A stretch of 64,000 nt of DNA, taken from positions 124,001 to 188,000 of the forward strand of contig NZ_JAENHO010000008.1 in the NCBI RefSeq assembly GCF_016785085.1, read 5' to 3'. The position numbers and the translations under genes were made by a program. Of the stretch, positions 1 through 9,398 are shown in pieces. The notes below the pieces were generated by a model that was not told the origin of the DNA, did not search any database, and was given only the letters and a program-made list of their open reading frames with translations. The DNA comes from Paractinoplanes lichenicola (lineage in GTDB: Bacteria > Actinomycetota > Actinomycetes > Mycobacteriales > Micromonosporaceae). Every line of letters begins with the position of its first letter. Position 1 is the first letter of the stretch.

Positions 1-1
1 C

Positions 2-130
2 TACGGCCAGGCCTGGGAGATCACCGTCGACACGGCCGACCCGCTGCTGGCCAAGGCGACCACGGTCAAGGCCGAGGAGGGCCTGCGCCTGCCCCCGCAC
101 GCGATGCTCGTCCTGCGCTGCCAGTACTGA
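2..130 (+). CDS. C-terminal fragment of a probable glycogen debranching enzyme (GlgX-type)
   Basis: The window opens inside this gene. Forty-two sense codons are visible before a TGA stop. The segment reads as the end of the C-terminal beta-sandwich of isoamylase/GlgX enzymes, with the pattern W-x-V-x-x-DTADP about 35 residues before the end and a hydrophobic AMLVLRC strand at the terminus. GlgX removes alpha-1,6 branches from limit dextrins during glycogen breakdown in the cytoplasm. The catalytic GH13 domain lies outside the window, so the call rests on this short tail. Other GH13 enzymes share similar C-terminal domains. Confidence 0.55.
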   Translation, partial: YGQAWEITVDTADPLLAKATTVKAEEGLRLPPHAMLVLRCQY

Positions 131-181
131 GGCCAATGGCGGCCGGGCTCCCGCCCGGCCGCCCTGCCCACTCGGCCGGTC

Positions 182-2803
182 TCAGGTTGTCAGCAGCGCT
201 TGCAGGCGCCGTGCCTCCTGCAGCAGCCGGGTGCTGCCCTTGCGCGCGGCCACCTCGGCCAAGCCGGGGATCTCGCCGCGCGGGCCCGTCTCTCCGGTCA
301 TCAGTGAGGCCAGCTCCAGCAGGTCGGGCAGCCCGCGCGGGGCGGCCGGCAGCAGCACCGGCAGAGCCGCGGTGAGAACCTGCCAGACCGTCGCCGACAG
401 CCCGGCCCGGTGCATGTCGGCCAGCGACGTCGCGGCACGGTTCAGCTTGATCAGGCCCCGCGCGCCGAGCTCGCCCAGGTCACGCCCGACGGCGACGCCG
501 AGGCCGTCGGTCCCGCGGGCGGCCAGCGTCAGGAACGCGTCGATCGCCGCTACCCGGTCGCGTTCATTCTGCGCGGTCAGCGCGTATGCCACGGCCAGCG
601 ACAACGCCGGGCCGAACGGGCCGCCGGCCTCGGCCAGCAACGGCAGCGAGAAGCCGAAGCCGGTGTAGCCCTCGTCGGCCAGCGAGGCCAGGCGGGGCAC
701 GGACCAGGCCGTGCACACCTCACGATGGTGGGGCATGGCCGCGATCAGCACGTCCGGGTATCTCCCGAAGTATCCGCCGACGTCGCTCATCTCCTGTAAA
801 CGGGTCAGAGTCACCAGCTGGTCCTCGACGGACAGCACGCCGGGGCGGGCCGGGGCCAGGGTGACCACCATGCGGCGCTCCACGAGGCGGCCCTCGTCCA
901 GACGCTGCTCGAACACGCCGGCCACCGGGTCGGGAAGGCCGCCGCGGGCCAGCCAGCCGGCCAGCCGCCGCCCGGCGGGCGAGGTCAGCCCCTCGGCCAC
1001 CGACGGGCTCGTGCCACGCGGCAGCCGCAGCAACGCCTGCTCGAAGTCGAGCGGCCAGGGCGTCCAGCCCTCGGCCTCGGCCCGGCGCAGCCGCTCGACG
1101 AGCACCGGGGCGTCGAGGTTGCCATTGACGTGGGTCGGCGTCGCCACCAGCATCGGCACCGGCGCCTCGCGCAGCAGGGCGGCCACCTCGACGATGCGCA
1201 ACGTCTGCAGTCGATCGGGCGGGCCGTCGAGCCGCGGCGTGCCGTCGCCGCCGCGGGCCAGGGCCCGGATCGCGGCGACCGGCTGCTGCCACGGCCCGTG
1301 GCCGACATCTCTGGTCGCGTCCCCACCGGTCAGCGCCCGGATCACCGCTGCGAGCGCGTGCTCCCGGGGTTGATGCAGGTGGCTGTTGAAATTCACCGGG
1401 TGCCGCTCGAGCAGCGCCCCGATCGGCGTCAGGTCGTCCGCGGAGCGCAGCGCGATCACGCCGGCCAGGATCCGCTCCCACCGCACGGCCGTCTGCCGCC
1501 GCAGTACCTCCTGCATCTCCGTGGCCAGCTCGGCCACGCTGCCGATCGGCTCCGGCATCAGGGCCGGGCCGGGCGGCAGCGGCAGCCTCGCGTCGGCGGC
1601 CGGTGCGGCCACCGGCTCCGGTTCCGCGGCGCCGGCCAGGCGGGCCGCTCGGGCCGGCAGGTCGCCGCCGAGACCGGTGGCCACCTCGGCCAGCCATGAC
1701 AGATCGAGACCCGGCGCGTGCTTCGCGATCAGCGTGAGGGCGCGTTCCTGCACGTCGAGGGCCGGATGGTCGAACGCCGCGGCGATCGTCTCGAGGACCT
1801 CGGGGACCCGGCCGGGCTCGCGCAGGGCGATCCTGTCGAGCCAGGCGAGCTGGGTCTTGACGAGCGTCTTCTCCTTGCGGACCAGCGTGGGCCGGCTGAC
1901 GTCGAGCAGGGTGTCGACCTCGAGTCGACCGGCGTCGTCGATCGCCAGCAGGGCCCGTTGGGCGATCCCGGCGACGGCGGAGGGTGCACCCGGCAGCAAT
2001 TGCGCGTAGTCCAGCGTGTGGGCGGCCTGCTCGTCGAGCGTGGGGGCCAGCTCGTCGTGCAGCAGGGCGAACGGCCGCAGCCAGGCCGCGCGGTCGCCCC
2101 GCACCAGGCGGTCGACGGCGGCGGCCAGGATCGTTTTGCGGTCGAGCCGGCCCTCGGTCACGAGTTGGGCGACCGCGGACGGAAAGGTCGGCTTCTCGGC
2201 CGATTCATCGTGGAAAGTCAGCGTCAGGTACGCGCCGAGCCCGTCGAACTCGAACACCCCCGGCAGCAGGACGTCCAGATAGGGGCTCGCGCGCAGGCGG
2301 TCGACGAAGTGCGTGCTCCAGCGCCGATCCCCGTATTGGAGGGTGATGATCCAGCCGCCGGCGATCCCTTCGGTGACCGGCGGAGCCGTGCCCGACTCGG
2401 CGAACAGCGCCGCGACAAAGGACCAGCCGCCCTCGTAGGCGTCCACCGGCCGGAGCCGGGCGGCCAGCCGGTCGGCCAGGTCGCCGAGCCAGGGCAGCTC
2501 ACGGGCCCGGATCACGCGCAACGCGTGCGGCACCGGGATCCGGCCCCACCTGTCGCGCAGGCCGCGCCGGTTGAACAGAGCGGCGGCCCGGGCCGCGGAG
2601 GGCATCGTGCCCAGCGCCACCAGGGCCAGCGGACCGCTCGGGCCGCCGCGGTCGACCCACCACTCCTCCGGCCGCATCGTCTTGACGTGGGCCTCCAGGT
2701 CGCGGGCCAGGGCCAGGCGTTCCGGTTCGGTGGCCGCGACCAGCAGCGCGGCGACCACCTCGGGGTCGGCCTCTTCTCGCAGCGATTCCCAGGTCAGGCT
2801 CAT
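182..2803 (-). CDS. Large DUF6493-like protein, third tandem copy
   Basis: This is an 873-residue protein, the last gene of a four-gene leftward operon. I start it at the ATG giving MSLTWESLREEADPE, which overlaps the stop of the upstream paralogue by 4 nt (ATGA) and matches the starts of both paralogues (M-x-LTW-x-x-L). The leftward frame stays open upstream, but only as a shadow of the neighbour. It is alpha-helical, Ala/Leu/Arg-rich and cytoplasmic, without signal peptide or membrane span. The central block VATPTHVNGNLDAPVL and the end 'LPDLLELASL...EVAARKGSTRLLQEARRL' recur in all three copies. The family is of unknown function and is often found beside SWIM zinc-finger proteins. I recognise the family from memory and could not run a search. 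Confidence 0.85.
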   Translation of the reverse strand: MSLTWESLREEADPEVVAALLVAATEPERLALARDLEAHVKTMRPEEWWVDRGGPSGPLALVALGTMPSAARAAALFNRRGLRDRWGRIPVPHALRVIRARELPWLGDLADRLAARLRPVDAYEGGWSFVAALFAESGTAPPVTEGIAGGWIITLQYGDRRWSTHFVDRLRASPYLDVLLPGVFEFDGLGAYLTLTFHDESAEKPTFPSAVAQLVTEGRLDRKTILAAAVDRLVRGDRAAWLRPFALLHDELAPTLDEQAAHTLDYAQLLPGAPSAVAGIAQRALLAIDDAGRLEVDTLLDVSRPTLVRKEKTLVKTQLAWLDRIALREPGRVPEVLETIAAAFDHPALDVQERALTLIAKHAPGLDLSWLAEVATGLGGDLPARAARLAGAAEPEPVAAPAADARLPLPPGPALMPEPIGSVAELATEMQEVLRRQTAVRWERILAGVIALRSADDLTPIGALLERHPVNFNSHLHQPREHALAAVIRALTGGDATRDVGHGPWQQPVAAIRALARGGDGTPRLDGPPDRLQTLRIVEVAALLREAPVPMLVATPTHVNGNLDAPVLVERLRRAEAEGWTPWPLDFEQALLRLPRGTSPSVAEGLTSPAGRRLAGWLARGGLPDPVAGVFEQRLDEGRLVERRMVVTLAPARPGVLSVEDQLVTLTRLQEMSDVGGYFGRYPDVLIAAMPHHREVCTAWSVPRLASLADEGYTGFGFSLPLLAEAGGPFGPALSLAVAYALTAQNERDRVAAIDAFLTLAARGTDGLGVAVGRDLGELGARGLIKLNRAATSLADMHRAGLSATVWQVLTAALPVLLPAAPRGLPDLLELASLMTGETGPRGEIPGLAEVAARKGSTRLLQEARRLQALLTT

Positions 2804-5418
2804 GCGGTGATCACCGCCTGCAGTCTGCGGGCTTCCTTGAGCATGCGGCTGCCTCCCTTGCGTGCGGCCAGTTCGACGAGCCCCGAAATCTCGTCGTGGG
2901 CGCCGACGGCCGGGGCGACCAGCGACGCGAGCTCCAGCAGATCGGGCAACCCGCGCGGTGCGGCCGCCAGCAGGGGTGGCAGGGCGGCGGCGAGCACCTC
3001 CCACACCGCGGCCGAGGCCCCGGCCCGATGCGCGTCGGCCAGCGGCAGCACCGCCCGGTTCAGCTTCACCAGGCCGAGCGCCCCGAGCTCGCCGAGGTCG
3101 CCCCCGACCGCCACGCCGAACCCGCTGGTCCCGCGCGCGGCCAGGGTCAGGAAGGCGTCGACCGCCGCGGCCCGGTCGAGCTCGTGCCGCGCGCCGAGCG
3201 AATAGGCCACGGCCAGCGACATGGCGGGGCCGAACGGGCCGTCGTTCTCGGCCAGCAGCGGCAGCACGACCTCGTCGCCCCGCTCCTCCTGGTCGGCCAG
3301 CCCGGGCAGCGCCCACGCGGCGACGATCTCACGGTGATGCGGGAGCGCCGTCGCCAACGTCACCGGCTCGGACACCTCGCTGTCGTAGCCCATCGTGGAT
3401 CTGCGGGTCAGCATCACCACCTGGTCCTCGACGGCGAGCACACCGGTTCGGACCGGGTCGAGGGTGACCAGAACCCGCCCGATCCCGGGTGGTGGCCCGA
3501 CATGCCAGGAGTAGGACCTCCCGGCGGGTTGCCGCACCCGCGAGCTCACCGGGTCGGGCAGGCCGCCACCGGCCAGCCACTCGGCCAGCCGCCGCCCGGC
3601 CGGCGAGGTCAGGCCCTCCGCGATCGCGGGGGCGGTGCCGCGCGGCAGCCGGAGCAGCGCCTGCTCGAAGTCGAGCGGCAGCGGCTCCCATTCCTCCGCC
3701 TCGGCCCGGCGCAGCCGCTCCACCAGCACCGCGGCGTCGAGGTTGCCGTTCACGTGGGTCGGCGTCGCCACCGGCACGACCGCGGATGCCTGATGGAGCC
3801 GCTCCGCCACCTCGGCGATGCGCAGGGCCAGCAGCCTGGTCGGGTCCCCGGTCAGATCGGGTGGTCGCAGGCCGTCGACGAGCCGTCGCCAGGCCCGGCC
3901 CGTCTCCCGCAGTTCGCTGGGGCCGCCGCGGAGGACACCGCGGATCGCCACGCCGAGCGCCGCGCGCCGTTCATTCCAGCCGTGCGGGCTCAGCGTCTCG
4001 CCCGCACGGTCGATCACGTGACGCAGCGGCGACAGGTCGCCGGCCCCGCGCAACGCCACCAGCCCGGCCAGCACCCGCTCCCAGCCGACGAGCGTCTCCT
4101 CGTGCAGCAGCGCGGTCACCTCCTCGGCCAGTTCGGTCACGCTGCCGATCGGCTCGGGCAGGGCCGCCGGCGGGGACGGCGGTGGCAGAGACGCCGGGAC
4201 AGGGGAGACGACCGGGGCGGGGGCGCCGGACAGTCGCGCGGCGCGGGCCGGCAGGTCGCCGCCGAGCCCGGCGGCCGCGTCGATCAGCCAGGACAGATCG
4301 AGCCCCCGGGCGTGCTTCTCGATCAGCGTCAGCGCGCGTTCCTGGATGTCGAGCGCCGGGTGATCGAACGCCGCCGCCACCGTCTCGAGGATGTCGCCGG
4401 TCCGGCCGGGCTCGCGCCGGGCGACCTTGTCGAGCCAGGTCAGCTGGGCCTTGGCGAGTGTCTTCTCCTTACGCACGAGCGTGGACCGGCTTACGTCGAG
4501 CAGCGTCTCGAGCTCGAGCCGGCCGGCGTCGTCGACCGCCCGCAGCGCCCGCTGGGCGGTGCCGGCGATCGCGGACGGCGCGGCCGGCAGCAGGTGCGCG
4601 TAGTCCGTCGCGTGACCGGCCTGCTCGTCGAGAGTCGGCGCCAGTTCGTCGTGCAGCAGGGCGAACGGTCGCAGGAAGGCCGGGCGGTCGCTGCGGACCA
4701 GCCGGTCGATGGTCGCGGCCAGGATCGTCGCGCGGTCGAGACGGCCCTCGGCGACGAGCTGGGCGACCGCGGCAGGGAAGGCGGGCCGGCCCGTCCAGAC
4801 ACCGGATTCCATGTCCCACACCGTGGTGCCGAGGTGGGCGCCGATCCCGTCGATCTCGAACACGGCGCGCAGCAGCGTGTCGAGATGCGGGGTCTCGCGC
4901 AGACGGTCGACGAAGGCCGTGCGCCGGTGGGAATCCTGCTGCTCGAGGGCGAGGAGCCAACCGCCGACGAAACCCTCGGTCATGGGCACTTCCGCGCCCG
5001 ACTCGGTCAGCAGAGCCGCCGCGAACGACCAGCCGCCCTGCCAGGCGTCCTCCGGCCTGAGCCTGGCGACGAGACGGCCGGCCAGGTCGCCGAGCCAGGG
5101 CAGCTCGCGGGCGCGAACCACGCTCAGGGCGTGCGCAACCGGGATCCGGCCCCACTTCTCGCGCATGTCGCGCCGGTTGAGCAGGGCGGCCGCGCGGGCG
5201 GCGGTGGGCATCGTGCCCAGCACCGCGAGGCCCAGACCGCCGGCCGGGTCCTGGCGGGAATGCCACCAGTCCTCCGGCTCCATCGACTTGAGGAAAGCCT
5301 CGAGGTCGCGGGCGAGGGCGGCGCGTTCCGGCTCGGCCGCCGCGACCAGCAGGCCGGCGACCGCGTCGGGGCCGGCCCGGCCGATGTGGTCGCTGAGGGC
5401 TTCCCAGGTGAGGGTCAT
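2800..5418 (-). CDS. Large DUF6493-like protein, second tandem copy
   Basis: This 872-residue protein is the middle paralogue. It starts at MTLTWEALSDHIGRAGPD and overlaps the preceding paralogue by 4 nt (ATGA); its stop overlaps the start of the next copy by 4 nt. It aligns along its whole length with the flanking copies: LTW start, 'LGTMP(S/T)AAR(A/T)AA', 'ARELPWLGDLA', 'DVSR(P/S)TLVRKEKTL', 'ATPTHVNGNLDA' and a C-terminal 'LPDLLELASL' block. The segment after about residue 390, between 'RAARLSG' and 'PEPIGSV', is Pro/Ala-rich and looks like a linker between two helical halves. No catalytic motif is visible. Function is unknown. Retention of three full-length copies suggests that they act together or on different partners. 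Confidence 0.85.
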   Translation of the reverse strand: MTLTWEALSDHIGRAGPDAVAGLLVAAAEPERAALARDLEAFLKSMEPEDWWHSRQDPAGGLGLAVLGTMPTAARAAALLNRRDMREKWGRIPVAHALSVVRARELPWLGDLAGRLVARLRPEDAWQGGWSFAAALLTESGAEVPMTEGFVGGWLLALEQQDSHRRTAFVDRLRETPHLDTLLRAVFEIDGIGAHLGTTVWDMESGVWTGRPAFPAAVAQLVAEGRLDRATILAATIDRLVRSDRPAFLRPFALLHDELAPTLDEQAGHATDYAHLLPAAPSAIAGTAQRALRAVDDAGRLELETLLDVSRSTLVRKEKTLAKAQLTWLDKVARREPGRTGDILETVAAAFDHPALDIQERALTLIEKHARGLDLSWLIDAAAGLGGDLPARAARLSGAPAPVVSPVPASLPPPSPPAALPEPIGSVTELAEEVTALLHEETLVGWERVLAGLVALRGAGDLSPLRHVIDRAGETLSPHGWNERRAALGVAIRGVLRGGPSELRETGRAWRRLVDGLRPPDLTGDPTRLLALRIAEVAERLHQASAVVPVATPTHVNGNLDAAVLVERLRRAEAEEWEPLPLDFEQALLRLPRGTAPAIAEGLTSPAGRRLAEWLAGGGLPDPVSSRVRQPAGRSYSWHVGPPPGIGRVLVTLDPVRTGVLAVEDQVVMLTRRSTMGYDSEVSEPVTLATALPHHREIVAAWALPGLADQEERGDEVVLPLLAENDGPFGPAMSLAVAYSLGARHELDRAAAVDAFLTLAARGTSGFGVAVGGDLGELGALGLVKLNRAVLPLADAHRAGASAAVWEVLAAALPPLLAAAPRGLPDLLELASLVAPAVGAHDEISGLVELAARKGGSRMLKEARRLQAVITA

Positions 5419-8042
5419 GCGCCGAGCACCGATCGCAGGCGCCGGGACTCCCGGAGCAGGCTGGTGCTCCCCGGACGCGCGGCCACCTCGGCCAGGCCGG
5501 GGATCTCGCCGCGGGCGCCGGTGGCCGCGGCGACCAGCGACGCGAGCTCGAGCAGGCCGGGCAGCCCACGCGGCGCGGCCGGCAACAGCGGCGGCAGAGC
5601 GGCGGCCACAACCTCCCACACCGCGGCCGAGGCCCCGCCCCGGTGCGCGTCGGCGAGCGACAGGACGGCCCGGCTGAGCTTGATCATGCCACCGGTGGTC
5701 AGGCGGGCCAGGTCGCGGCCGACTGAGGCGCCGAACCCGCCGGTCTCGACGCCGGCCTCGTCCACCGCGCTCGTTGCGCGGGCGGCCAGGGTCACGAAGG
5801 CGTCCACCGCCGCGGCTCGGTCGAGCTCGTGACGTGCGGCCAGCACGTAGGCCACGGCGAGAGACATCGCCGGGCCGAACGGGCCGTCGTTCTCGGCCAG
5901 CAACGGCAGCACCGTCGAGCCGGCGCGCTGGTCGCGGTCGGCCAGCGCGGCCAGGCCGGGCAGGGCCCACGCCGCGCACACCTCGCGGTGGTGCGGCAGC
6001 GTCGCGGCGAGCACGGTCGGGGCGGTCACCCAGACGTGCTCGGCGACCGTGGCCGAGCGGGACAGGGTCACCAGTTGCTCCTCGACAGTGAGCACACCGG
6101 CCCGGACCGGGTCGAGGTCGACCACGAGACGGCCGAACTCGGGTTGCTTGCCGTAGCGCCGCGGCCCTTGTCTCGGGGCCGCCTGTTCGTGCCGGGAGCT
6201 CACCGGGTCGGGCAGCCCACCGGCGGCGAGCCAGTCGGTCAGCCGCCGCCCGTCCGGCGAGGTCAGCCCCTCGGCGACCGCCGGGGTGGTGCCGCGCGGC
6301 AGCCGGAGCAGCGCCTGCTCGAGATCGAGCGGCAGCGGTTGCCACCCCTCGGCCTCGGCCCGCCGCAGTCGCTCGACCAGAATCGAGGGCTCGAGGCTGC
6401 CGTTCACGTGTGTCGGCGTCGCCATCAGCAGGGGCACCGGCGACTCCGACGCGACCTCGGCGATGCGCAGCGTCAGCAGCTTGGTGGGGGCGCCGCCCAG
6501 ACCGGGCCGCAGCGAGCCGCGGACGGCGTGATCCCGCAGGGCGCTGAGCGTCTCGAGCCAGGTCCGGTCGGTTTCCAGCAGATGGCCGCGGGCGGGCTCG
6601 AGGATGCTCCGGATCAGCACGCCGAGCGCCGCCTGCCGCGGGTTGTGGAGGGAGTCGTCCTCGCGGTCGAGCAGGTGTCGCAACGGGGACAGGTCTTCGG
6701 CCGTCCGCAGCGTGACCAGCCCGGCCAGCACCCACTCCCAGCGCAGGGCCGTCGGATCCCGCAGGATCGCCGCCACCTCCTCGGCCAACTCGGCGACGCT
6801 GCCGATGGCCGGCGGCAGCAAAGCCGGGCCGGGCGGGGGAGCGAGCGCCGAACCGGGCAGCGGCGGACGACCAAGGCCGGTGGCCGGCGCCGGGGACAAC
6901 CGGGCCGCGCGGGCAGGCAGATCACCACCGAGACCAGCCGCCGCCGAAGGCAGCCAAACCAGGTCGAGGCCCCGAGAGCGCTTTTCGACCAGCGCCAGCG
7001 CCCGCTCCTGAACATCGAGCGCCGGATGGTCGAAGGCCGCCCCCACCGTCTCGAGAATCTCGGCGACCCGGCCGGGCTCGCGCCGGGCGACCTTGTCGAG
7101 CCACGTCAGCTGGGTCTTGACGAGCGTCTTCTCCTTACGCACCAACGTGGGCCGGCTGACGTCAAGCAACGTGTCGAGCTCGAGCCGCCCGGCGTCGTCG
7201 ACCGCCCGCAGCGCCCGCTGGGCGATCCCGGCGACCGCCGACGGTGCTCCCGGCAGCAGTTGTGCATAGTCGAGCGCGTGGGACGCCAGCTCGTCCACCG
7301 TCGGCGCCAGCATGTCGTGCAGCGCGCCGAACGGCCGCAGAAAACCCGGCCTGTCCCCGCGGACCAGCCGGTCGAGGGTTGCCGCGAGGACGACCTTGCG
7401 CTCGAGCCGGCCCTCCGCGGTGAGCCGGACGACGGCGTCGGCGAAGCCATCGCGCTTCCCGGGATCCCACGAGTTGACGGTCAGCTCGCCGCCGAGCCCG
7501 TCGATCTCGAAGACCGCGGGCAGCAACAAGTCGAGATGCGGGTCGTCGCGGAGCCGGCCGGAGTGGACCACGTTGAACACCCAGCTGCGGACCACGGCTT
7601 CCGACACCGGCGGCGCCGTCTCCGATTCGAGCAGCAGGGCCGACAGGAGCGGCCAGCTCTCGTTGTATGCGTCTGAGGGGTTGAGCTTCGCGGCGAGCCG
7701 CCCGGCCAGATCGCCCAGCCACGGCAGCTCGCGGGCCCGCACGACGCGCAGAGCGAGCGGGACCGGGATGTGCCGCCACTGGTCGCGCATGGTGCGCCGC
7801 CCGAGTATCGCGGCCGTCCGGGCCGCGCTCGGCATCGTGCCCAGGGCGGCCAGCCCGTAGGCCCCGAAAGTGCCGGGCTGGACCCGCCACCACTCGTCAC
7901 CCTTGAGCGCCTTGAACCGGGCCTCGAACTCTTTGCCGAACGCCAGCCGTTCCGGCTCGCCGGCCTCGACCAGCAGGGTCGTCAGGCCCTCCAGCCCGCC
8001 GCGCCACGGCTTGTAACGAAGGGCGTCCCACGTGAGTTTCAT
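5415..8042 (-). CDS. Large DUF6493-like protein, first tandem copy
   Basis: This 875-residue protein starts at MKLTWDALRYKPWRGG, which overlaps the stop of the upstream SWIM gene by 4 nt, so translation is probably coupled to it. It shares the same block order as the two downstream copies, including 'VRKEKTLVKTQLTWLDK', 'ATPTHVNGSLEPSILVERL' and 'LPGLLELASLVAAATGARGE'. It diverges most in the N-terminal third and in the Pro-rich linker around residues 385-415. It has no signal peptide or membrane helix. The likely scaffold is a repeat of short alpha-helices (HEAT-like), which is an inference from composition only. As the promoter-proximal copy it is probably the most strongly translated of the three. 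Confidence 0.85.
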   Translation of the reverse strand: MKLTWDALRYKPWRGGLEGLTTLLVEAGEPERLAFGKEFEARFKALKGDEWWRVQPGTFGAYGLAALGTMPSAARTAAILGRRTMRDQWRHIPVPLALRVVRARELPWLGDLAGRLAAKLNPSDAYNESWPLLSALLLESETAPPVSEAVVRSWVFNVVHSGRLRDDPHLDLLLPAVFEIDGLGGELTVNSWDPGKRDGFADAVVRLTAEGRLERKVVLAATLDRLVRGDRPGFLRPFGALHDMLAPTVDELASHALDYAQLLPGAPSAVAGIAQRALRAVDDAGRLELDTLLDVSRPTLVRKEKTLVKTQLTWLDKVARREPGRVAEILETVGAAFDHPALDVQERALALVEKRSRGLDLVWLPSAAAGLGGDLPARAARLSPAPATGLGRPPLPGSALAPPPGPALLPPAIGSVAELAEEVAAILRDPTALRWEWVLAGLVTLRTAEDLSPLRHLLDREDDSLHNPRQAALGVLIRSILEPARGHLLETDRTWLETLSALRDHAVRGSLRPGLGGAPTKLLTLRIAEVASESPVPLLMATPTHVNGSLEPSILVERLRRAEAEGWQPLPLDLEQALLRLPRGTTPAVAEGLTSPDGRRLTDWLAAGGLPDPVSSRHEQAAPRQGPRRYGKQPEFGRLVVDLDPVRAGVLTVEEQLVTLSRSATVAEHVWVTAPTVLAATLPHHREVCAAWALPGLAALADRDQRAGSTVLPLLAENDGPFGPAMSLAVAYVLAARHELDRAAAVDAFVTLAARATSAVDEAGVETGGFGASVGRDLARLTTGGMIKLSRAVLSLADAHRGGASAAVWEVVAAALPPLLPAAPRGLPGLLELASLVAAATGARGEIPGLAEVAARPGSTSLLRESRRLRSVLGA

Positions 8043-9343
8043 GCCGGCACCTCGGCCCGGACCATGCGGACGGCGAGGGTGTGCTTGCAGGGCCCGCGTT
8101 CGCCGCGATGCTTGGCCCACCACGGGCACGTGCAGGATTCGCCGTCGCGGACGTGATACGTGTTTTCGCCGCTGCGGACCACGCCGTCGGGGCTCGCCGC
8201 GCCCGACTCGGCCAGGGCCCGCGCCGCGACCAGGCGCGGGTTCATCTTGGCCGCGCCCTCCACCGTGTAGGGCAGGGTGCGGTGGAAATAGCCCGCCTCG
8301 GCCACGTCGAAGCCGACCCGCCCGGCCGTGCCGAGCTGGGTCAGCGCGTCGCGCACCCGGCCCGCGTCAAGCCCGGAGGCGACGGCCAGCGCGTCGACGT
8401 CGATCGTCGGGTCCCACGAGAGCAGCGCGCTGATCAGCTCGGCGTCGTCGGCGGCCTCGTCGGCGGCGAGCGCCTCGAGCACCGCGCCCTCGCCCGAGAA
8501 CCCGCGATAGGGCTCGGGCGACAGGGTCAGCGACAGCCGCAGGGCGGGGCTGCTCAGCTCCCAGGTGCTGGCCACCGGGCCGGACCCGGCCGTGACCGCC
8601 GGGCCGTAGACCCGCAACGTCGTCGCCCACCGCAGGAAGGGTTTGAGCGCGACGAGACGGCCGGCGCCCGGCAGGCAGATGGCCCCGGGCCCGGGACGCG
8701 AGGTGACCCGCAGCGTGCGCCCGGCCGGGACCGCCCACATCACCGAGCGGTCGCCCGCGCTCATCCGCTGGAGCAGGGCCCGCGCGTCGGCCACCCCGAG
8801 CTCGGCCCGCGGGTCGAAACGGGACGTGAGCACCTGCGCCTCGGCGAAGCCGCGCAGCCAGCGGGAGGGCAGCGGCACCTTGCGCTCGACGACCGGGCCG
8901 TCGAACGTCGTGACGGTCAGCTCGTCGGGGCCGACGGCCAGATGCATCGGGTCGGCCCGGCCGACGCGGGACAGGGCGCGCTGCAGCGGCACGTTGACGT
9001 CGACGTTGGTGGTGCCGTGGGCGACGATCTCGCCGTCGATGCCGGCGGGCAGCACGTCGAGCCGGGCGTAGACTCCGCAGCAGCCGGAGAACGACTCGAA
9101 CCGCAGCCGGTCGGAGCCGGCCGTCACCACCGGGTCGAGGGTGGCCGGGTCGAGCGGGCGGTAATAACGGCTGCGCGCGACCTCGGCCACCGCGAGCAGA
9201 CCCGACGCCGTGGCGGCCGGGCTCGCCAGGAAACCGGTGAAGAACCGCGGATGCGCCGCCGGGCCACCCGAGGTCTGCAAGGTGAGATCACCCTGGGCGA
9301 GAGCCGAGGATCCGAGGTATGCGTACGCCGCTGCGCTGACCAT
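8039..9343 (-). CDS. SWIM zinc-finger family protein
   Basis: This 434-residue cytoplasmic protein is the first gene of the leftward SWIM-DUF operon. Near the C-terminus, around residues 410-428, it carries the SWIM zinc-binding signature CxC-x(n)-CxH in the form CTC...GPCKH. SWIM domains bind DNA or proteins and are common in poorly characterised bacterial operons beside DUF6493-like proteins, MoxR ATPases and VWA proteins. The rest resembles no enzyme I know. The ATG at 9343 lies 7 nt downstream of a TAGGTT -10-like box on the minus strand, which points to a leaderless transcript and supports this start. The stop overlaps the next gene by 4 nt. It is divergent from the site-2 protease gene, with only 55 bp between them. 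Confidence 0.88.
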   Translation of the reverse strand: MVSAAAYAYLGSSALAQGDLTLQTSGGPAAHPRFFTGFLASPAATASGLLAVAEVARSRYYRPLDPATLDPVVTAGSDRLRFESFSGCCGVYARLDVLPAGIDGEIVAHGTTNVDVNVPLQRALSRVGRADPMHLAVGPDELTVTTFDGPVVERKVPLPSRWLRGFAEAQVLTSRFDPRAELGVADARALLQRMSAGDRSVMWAVPAGRTLRVTSRPGPGAICLPGAGRLVALKPFLRWATTLRVYGPAVTAGSGPVASTWELSSPALRLSLTLSPEPYRGFSGEGAVLEALAADEAADDAELISALLSWDPTIDVDALAVASGLDAGRVRDALTQLGTAGRVGFDVAEAGYFHRTLPYTVEGAAKMNPRLVAARALAESGAASPDGVVRSGENTYHVRDGESCTCPWWAKHRGERGPCKHTLAVRMVRAEVPA

Positions 9344-9350
9344 GCCGGAG

Positions 9351-9356
9351 AACCTA
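9351..9356 (-). promoter_or_regulatory. -10 box for leaderless SWIM gene
   Basis: On the minus strand the hexamer TAGGTT ends 7 nt before the SWIM start codon. This is the usual spacing for actinobacterial leaderless mRNAs (TANNNT, 6-7 nt, start codon). No clear -35 element is visible. Confidence 0.5.
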
Positions 9357-9385
9357 GAGGACCCCTACGACAGTTTTCCATCGCC

Positions 9386-9391
9386 TAGGAT
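9386..9391 (+). promoter_or_regulatory. -10 box for leaderless site-2 protease gene
   Basis: TAGGAT sits 7 nt before the GTG at 9399. Together with the minus-strand TAGGTT at 9356-9351 it forms a compact back-to-back promoter pair in the 55-bp gap between the two divergent genes. Confidence 0.5.
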
Positions 9392-9398
9392 CGGGCCC

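Noticed and set aside
1718..3205. Long open frames antisense to the DUF6493-like genes (1718-3205, 2896-5832 and 5829-7676 on +)
   Set aside because: They mirror the true genes in a high-GC sequence. Their products are low-complexity Gly/Arg/Gln-rich, and they conflict with conserved coupled genes on the other strand.
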